From NCBI GenBank assembly GCA_964616015.1, contig CAZTTC010000001.1, forward strand, positions 4,345 through 68,344: a stretch of 64,000 bases of DNA, read 5' to 3'. The DNA is from Methylibium sp964616015 (lineage in GTDB: Bacteria; Pseudomonadota; Gammaproteobacteria; Burkholderiales; Burkholderiaceae_C). Below, in pieces: positions 61,002 through 64,000 of the stretch (positions are counted from its first letter, which is position 1; every line of letters begins with the position of its first letter). A program made the position numbers and the translations under genes. Under the pieces are notes generated by a model. It had not been told where the DNA came from and searched no databases. It saw only the letters and a list, made by a program, of their open reading frames with translations.

Positions 61002-62579
61002 ATGAAAACTGCCACGATCAACATCGTGCCCGTCAGCCCTGCAGGTGGGCAAGGGACCTTCGATGCGCCCAAGCGGATCACCGACCTTCAGACGCCAGAG
61101 ATCGTCATTGCGCTCTGTGGGCCGATGGGTACGCCGCTCCACGAAGTGGCGAAGGCGTTCAAGGATCTCCTGCAGAGCCACGACTTCGGCTACGGCAGCA
61201 TCGAGATCGTCCGACTGAGCGCGATCATCCGCGAGCTTGGCTCACTGCCGCACGATGCGACGACAGAGCAGCTGATCCAAGCGGGCAACGAGCTCAGGCA
61301 GAAGCACGGCAACACCGTGTTGGTGCAGCACGCGATCAAGCGCATCTATCTCGCGCGGCAGCAGCAGAGCACGAAGGCCGATGCGAATCAGGGAACCCTC
61401 TTCACTCCCAGCGAGACGGACGCAATCGTCCCAGCTCCTGCAGCGAGGGTCTGCCACATCATCGATTCGATCAAGAACGTCGACGAACTGCGCGTGCTCC
61501 GCCAGGTCTACGGGGAGATGCTTCATGTCGTCGGTGTATACACGCCGATCGAGTTGCGCATCGAACGACTGCTCAAGAAGGTCAAGTCACCAGCAGAGAT
61601 TCACAACCTGATCGATCGAGACTCTGGCGAAGAAATGTCCTACGGCCAGAGTGTTCAGGAGACGTTCCCGCAAGCCGACTTTTTCTTGCGTGCCGACACC
61701 GGCACCGACTCTCAGCTGATGACGCGCGTGCGGCGCTTCCTTGAGCTAATGATGGGTGTCCGCATCATCACGCCAACAGTGGCCGAGCGTGCGATGTACG
61801 AAGCATTCTCCGCTGCTCGCAACTCGGCGTGCCTGTCTCGTCAGGTCGGCGCCGCGATCACCGACAGCGGCGGCGATGTGCTCGCTGTCGGTTGGAACGA
61901 TGTGCCCAAGGCCTTCGGTGGGCTCTACGAGAGCAGCGACCTACGAGCATTGCCCGACGATGATCACCGCTGCTGGAACAAGGATGGCGGCCGATGCTTC
62001 AACGACGAGGAAAAGACGCTCATCGCCACGCAGGTTGTGGGCAAGCTCGTCGACGCGAAGGTGATCGACGAAGCCAACCGAGACCAGGCCCTGCAGCTCA
62101 TCCGCCATGACAGTCAACTGCGGAACCTGATCGAGTTCTCTCGGGCCGTGCATGCCGAGATGCACGCCCTGCTGAATGCCAGCAGAGCTTACGGCACGCG
62201 CGTTCAAGGCGGTAAGCTGTTCGTGACGACTTACCCGTGCCACTCGTGCGCACGGCACATGGTGGCGGCTGGCATCACGGAGGTCTACTTCCTTGAGCCC
62301 TACCGCAAGAGTCTGGCGACCAAGCTCCACGCAGACGCCATCACCGAGACGGAGTCGGACACCAAGAAAGTCAGGATCATGCCCTTCGACGGCGTCGCCC
62401 CGTCGCGCTTTCTGCGGCTGTTCTCGGCCGCCGCTGGGGGCCGCAAGGACGCTGCGGGGCGCATGGTCACGAGGCCTGCGCATCCTGTAACCGCTGACAC
62501 CATGGAGGCGATCGAGACGCTTGAGAAGCTGGCGATCAAGGGGATAGAATCACAAAACGATAGCGGAGACCCACCATGA
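61002..62579 (+). CDS. Anti-phage dCTP deaminase
   Basis: A 525-residue protein of the bacterial immune dCTP deaminase family, which on phage infection converts dCTP to dUTP and starves the phage of DNA precursors. The N-terminal half is a P-loop-kinase-like domain with a degenerate loop (PEIVIALCGPMGTPLHEVAKAFKDLL, no Walker Lys, as usual for the family). The C-terminal half is a cytidine-deaminase fold with zinc ligands H384-A-E386 (VHAEMHALL) and P412-C413-x2-C416 (YPCHSCARHM), all intact. The start ATG at 61002 follows GGGAGA. It overlaps the next small gene by 4 bases. It sits in an integrase-bearing element beside a toxin-antitoxin pair, a typical defence-island context. Confidence 0.87.
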   Translation: MKTATINIVPVSPAGGQGTFDAPKRITDLQTPEIVIALCGPMGTPLHEVAKAFKDLLQSHDFGYGSIEIVRLSAIIRELGSLPHDATTEQLIQAGNELRQKHGNTVLVQHAIKRIYLARQQQSTKADANQGTLFTPSETDAIVPAPAARVCHIIDSIKNVDELRVLRQVYGEMLHVVGVYTPIELRIERLLKKVKSPAEIHNLIDRDSGEEMSYGQSVQETFPQADFFLRADTGTDSQLMTRVRRFLELMMGVRIITPTVAERAMYEAFSAARNSACLSRQVGAAITDSGGDVLAVGWNDVPKAFGGLYESSDLRALPDDDHRCWNKDGGRCFNDEEKTLIATQVVGKLVDAKVIDEANRDQALQLIRHDSQLRNLIEFSRAVHAEMHALLNASRAYGTRVQGGKLFVTTYPCHSCARHMVAAGITEVYFLEPYRKSLATKLHADAITETESDTKKVRIMPFDGVAPSRFLRLFSAAAGGRKDAAGRMVTRPAHPVTADTMEAIETLEKLAIKGIESQNDSGDPP

Positions 62580-62782
62580 ACAAGACTCGCGGCGAGCAAC
62601 TCCGATTGCGCTTCGAGGTTTCACGTTGGGGCGAAGACGCCGTGTCTTCGAAGTTGCAGGATCGCAGCTCTGCATCGGTTTTCTCGCTCGATCGCTTCCG
62701 CCAAGAGCGCCATCGTTCAACTGACGAGGTCGAGCGAACGCTTCTAGAGCGGGCCCTCAAGAGCGTGCGCCTCTTCAAGTAG
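62576..62782 (+). CDS. Small protein coupled to dCTP deaminase
   Basis: A 68-residue charged protein beginning MNKTRGEQLRLRFEVSRWGEDAVSSKLQD and ending VERTLLERALKSVRLFK. It is rich in Arg and Glu with an amphipathic helix in the last third; no signal peptide, cysteine or known domain. The ATG overlaps the deaminase stop (ATGA) and GCGGAG lies upstream. A terminator at 62851 closes the unit, so the two genes form a dedicated operon. It could be a regulator, inhibitor or phage-sensing partner; nothing in the sequence decides this. Confidence 0.68.
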   Translation: MNKTRGEQLRLRFEVSRWGEDAVSSKLQDRSSASVFSLDRFRQERHRSTDEVERTLLERALKSVRLFK

Positions 62783-62850
62783 CCGACCGTAGGGTGGTGT
62801 CGCGCCAGCCGCGCGGCCACCGACAGCGACCTTCATCGGCCCGAACGGAC

Positions 62851-62871
62851 GCCCACCTTGAGTGGGCGTTC
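62851..62871 (+). terminator. Terminator-like hairpin after deaminase operon
   Basis: ACGCCCAC (62851-62858) and GTGGGCGT (62864-62871) form a perfect 8-bp stem with a 5-nt loop, followed by TCTGCTTT, a T-rich but interrupted tail. Confidence 0.6.
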
Positions 62872-63059
62872 TGCTTTGCGGAAGCCTGCGGGCCATGACC
62901 AACGAGCCTCTTCGTCGGCCGGCGAGTTGTACCCACTAGAGATCTGATGCCAACATGGTCCCGCCGCGCCCAACCGGTGGTTGATCACCAGCGGAGCACC
63001 TGGTGCCCCTGCCAGGGGGCGCGGCCTTCGACAGGGGTGCTGTGCATGGGGGCGTGCGC

Positions 63060-63806
63060 ATGTTCAACCCGGATCTGATCAAGCACGACGCGCACCTGTG
63101 GGGCTCCGTGTGGACCGACGAGCCTGAGCCGCGCGAGCTGGTGCGGGCGGCGGAGGTTGTCAAGCAGCTGGTGAGTCCGCGGATGCCGATCCGGCTTGCG
63201 GTGGCCAGCGTGATAAAGCGGCTTGAGGGGGCGACGATCTCGAGCTGGTACCGCCTGGTCGCCGGCGACGTTCCATCGATGGATGTGAAGGGCCTGGTGT
63301 TCGTGCCGCCGGAGATGCTGTTTCGCACCGACGGGCTCTTCCATGTCGTCGGCTCAAGGGATGACTGGGTGGCGCTGCCTATCGATAAAGCGCTGCGTGC
63401 CTTCGAGCTCGATGATCTGGCCGCGCGCCGGCTGCAGGGGTCACGAGGCTTGCTGGCGTGCCTACGCGGCGCCTTGACTGCAGAGGGCATGCGGTCCATC
63501 GAGCAGCTCGACGACGACGTGCTCGCCAACCGCATCGCGATCCTGCGCGCTGAAGCTGTGGCAGCGTTCGGCGCGGTAGCGAAGCTAAAGGCAACGCGCA
63601 AGATCGGCGAAAAGGCGCTCCCGATCTCAGACGCGGAGGCACTGAAGCGCGTGACCGCCGCGGGCTACGGCGGCGTCAAGAAGTTGGCGGAGACATTCAG
63701 CGTGAGCGATGACACGATCACCCGTGCGTGCAAGCGAGCCCGCAGCGCCACGCCGGCGGCCAAGGGCTTCGGCAACATCGTGAAGGCTGTCTCCAGCTTG
63801 GGCTGA
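63060..63806 (+). CDS. HTH protein of the element, unknown
   Basis: A 248-residue protein of no recognised family. The N-terminal part (MFNPDLIKHDAHLWGSVWTD) leads into helices, and the C-terminus has a helix-turn-helix-like segment, GYGGVKKLAETFSVSDDTITRACKRARSA. The ATG at 63060 follows GGGGGC; a GTG at 63003 would add 19 residues. It is directly followed by a cluster of GTGCGGCA iterons that it may bind, suggesting an element regulator or replication/partition protein (inference). Confidence 0.6.
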   Translation: MFNPDLIKHDAHLWGSVWTDEPEPRELVRAAEVVKQLVSPRMPIRLAVASVIKRLEGATISSWYRLVAGDVPSMDVKGLVFVPPEMLFRTDGLFHVVGSRDDWVALPIDKALRAFELDDLAARRLQGSRGLLACLRGALTAEGMRSIEQLDDDVLANRIAILRAEAVAAFGAVAKLKATRKIGEKALPISDAEALKRVTAAGYGGVKKLAETFSVSDDTITRACKRARSATPAAKGFGNIVKAVSSLG

Positions 63807-63818
63807 GCGTCCGACAAA

Positions 63819-63903
63819 CCGTGCGGCATGCCGTGCGGCAATCGACGACTGACGCACCTGTGAAGTCAGCTGCCGCACGCCGTGCGGCATTGATGCCGCA
63901 CGG
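63819..63903. repeat. Iteron cluster CCGTGCGGCAT
   Basis: Five copies of about 10 bp lie in 85 bp: direct copies at 63819-63829, 63831-63841 and 63880-63890, and inverse copies at 63871-63879 and 63893-63903. The last two opposed copies form a near-perfect hairpin, CCGTGCGGCAT then TG then the inverse. It lies between the HTH gene and the start of the next gene. Confidence 0.7.
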
Positions 63904-63967
63904 ACCGAGGCGCCACATTGGACCTATCCGCCGTCGCGTTGACGACGGAAGACAGGAGGTCCGAACA

Positions 63968-64000
63968 ATGAAGCTGGTGCCCCCAAGCGATCCGCCGCGG
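63968..64000 (+). CDS. Start of an unidentified gene, cut by window end
   Basis: An ATG at 63968 preceded by a strong AGGAGGT (63954-63960) begins MKLVPPSDPPR and runs off the window. Eleven codons are too few to identify it. The iteron cluster 65 bp upstream probably controls it. Confidence 0.5.
   Translation, partial: MKLVPPSDPPR

Larger units (their letters stand above)
57175..64000 (+). mobile_element. Integrative element at tRNA-Met, left part
   Basis: From the 3' end of tRNA-Met to the end of the window, the content is that of an integrated element: a P4-type integrase directly next to the tRNA, then small unknown genes, a toxin-antitoxin pair, an anti-phage deaminase and an HTH/iteron region. 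Local GC is somewhat lower than that of the chromosome to the left. The attachment core is expected in the tRNA 3' half. I found no second copy of that segment within the window, so the right end lies beyond it. No conjugation or phage structural genes are visible here, so its type (genomic island, ICE or prophage) is open. Confidence 0.75.

Overview
The window is GC-rich DNA (around 70% by eye in most of it). Its gene content fits a free-living betaproteobacterium of the order Burkholderiales, of the Rubrivivax/Leptothrix/Methylibium type. The evidence is H-NS-type and DUF4148-like small proteins, a LivKHMGF importer with CaiB and CitE genes, a glmS-Lrp-glmU neighbourhood, and an extragenic repeat (3046-3089) familiar from such genomes. 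The genus is inference.

Layout, left to right. Positions 1-3038 hold the start of htpG (minus), a CPA2-type antiporter and a YbdK-type carboxylate-amine ligase. Positions 3131-6488 hold two paralogous secreted proteins with near-identical 66-bp leaders, divergent from a metal-type two-component pair. Positions 6571-13373 hold an AcoR-type sigma-54 activator and an FAD monooxygenase whose promoter carries a -24/-12 element and a perfect inverted repeat. A caspase-like protease and an unknown partner gene, on the opposite strand and of visibly lower GC, lie between them. Positions 13425-20269 hold a small unknown gene, fumC, gspA-gspB, an H-NS-like gene and a chemoreceptor. Positions 20250-23933 hold a BTAD/ATPase regulator divergent from a truncated globin.

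Positions 24188-36757 form a long minus-strand catabolic block. Its parts are a five-gene branched-chain-type ABC importer, an SDR dehydrogenase, a class III CoA-transferase, a molybdenum hydroxylase pair, and a PQQ alcohol dehydrogenase with a cytochrome c and a periplasmic binding protein (an xoxFGJ-like order). The dehydrogenase has the Asp-x-Asp pair associated with lanthanide use. A CitE-like lyase and a LysR regulator flank the block. Positions 39062-44472 hold a GGDEF-EAL protein and a periplasmic copper/heme operon (SCO, cytochrome c, cupredoxin, di-heme peroxidase), with a chemoreceptor facing away from it. Positions 46813-57006 are mostly housekeeping: glmS, Lrp, a J-domain protein, glmU, lipoproteins, ttcA, folB, a folM-like SDR, a MidA-family methyltransferase and small membrane proteins.

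At 57098 there is a tRNA-Met followed by its terminator and a P4-type tyrosine integrase. From there to the end of the window the DNA reads as the left part of an integrative element. Visible cargo is a small gene with a LexA box over its -10, a VapBC45-like toxin-antitoxin pair, an anti-phage dCTP deaminase translationally coupled to a 68-residue unknown protein, an HTH protein followed by an iteron cluster, and the first codons of another gene. Two nearly identical 16-bp palindromes precede the first two units and suggest one shared regulator. The most novel-looking items are the caspase cassette, the deaminase plus small partner, and the regulatory sites of the element.
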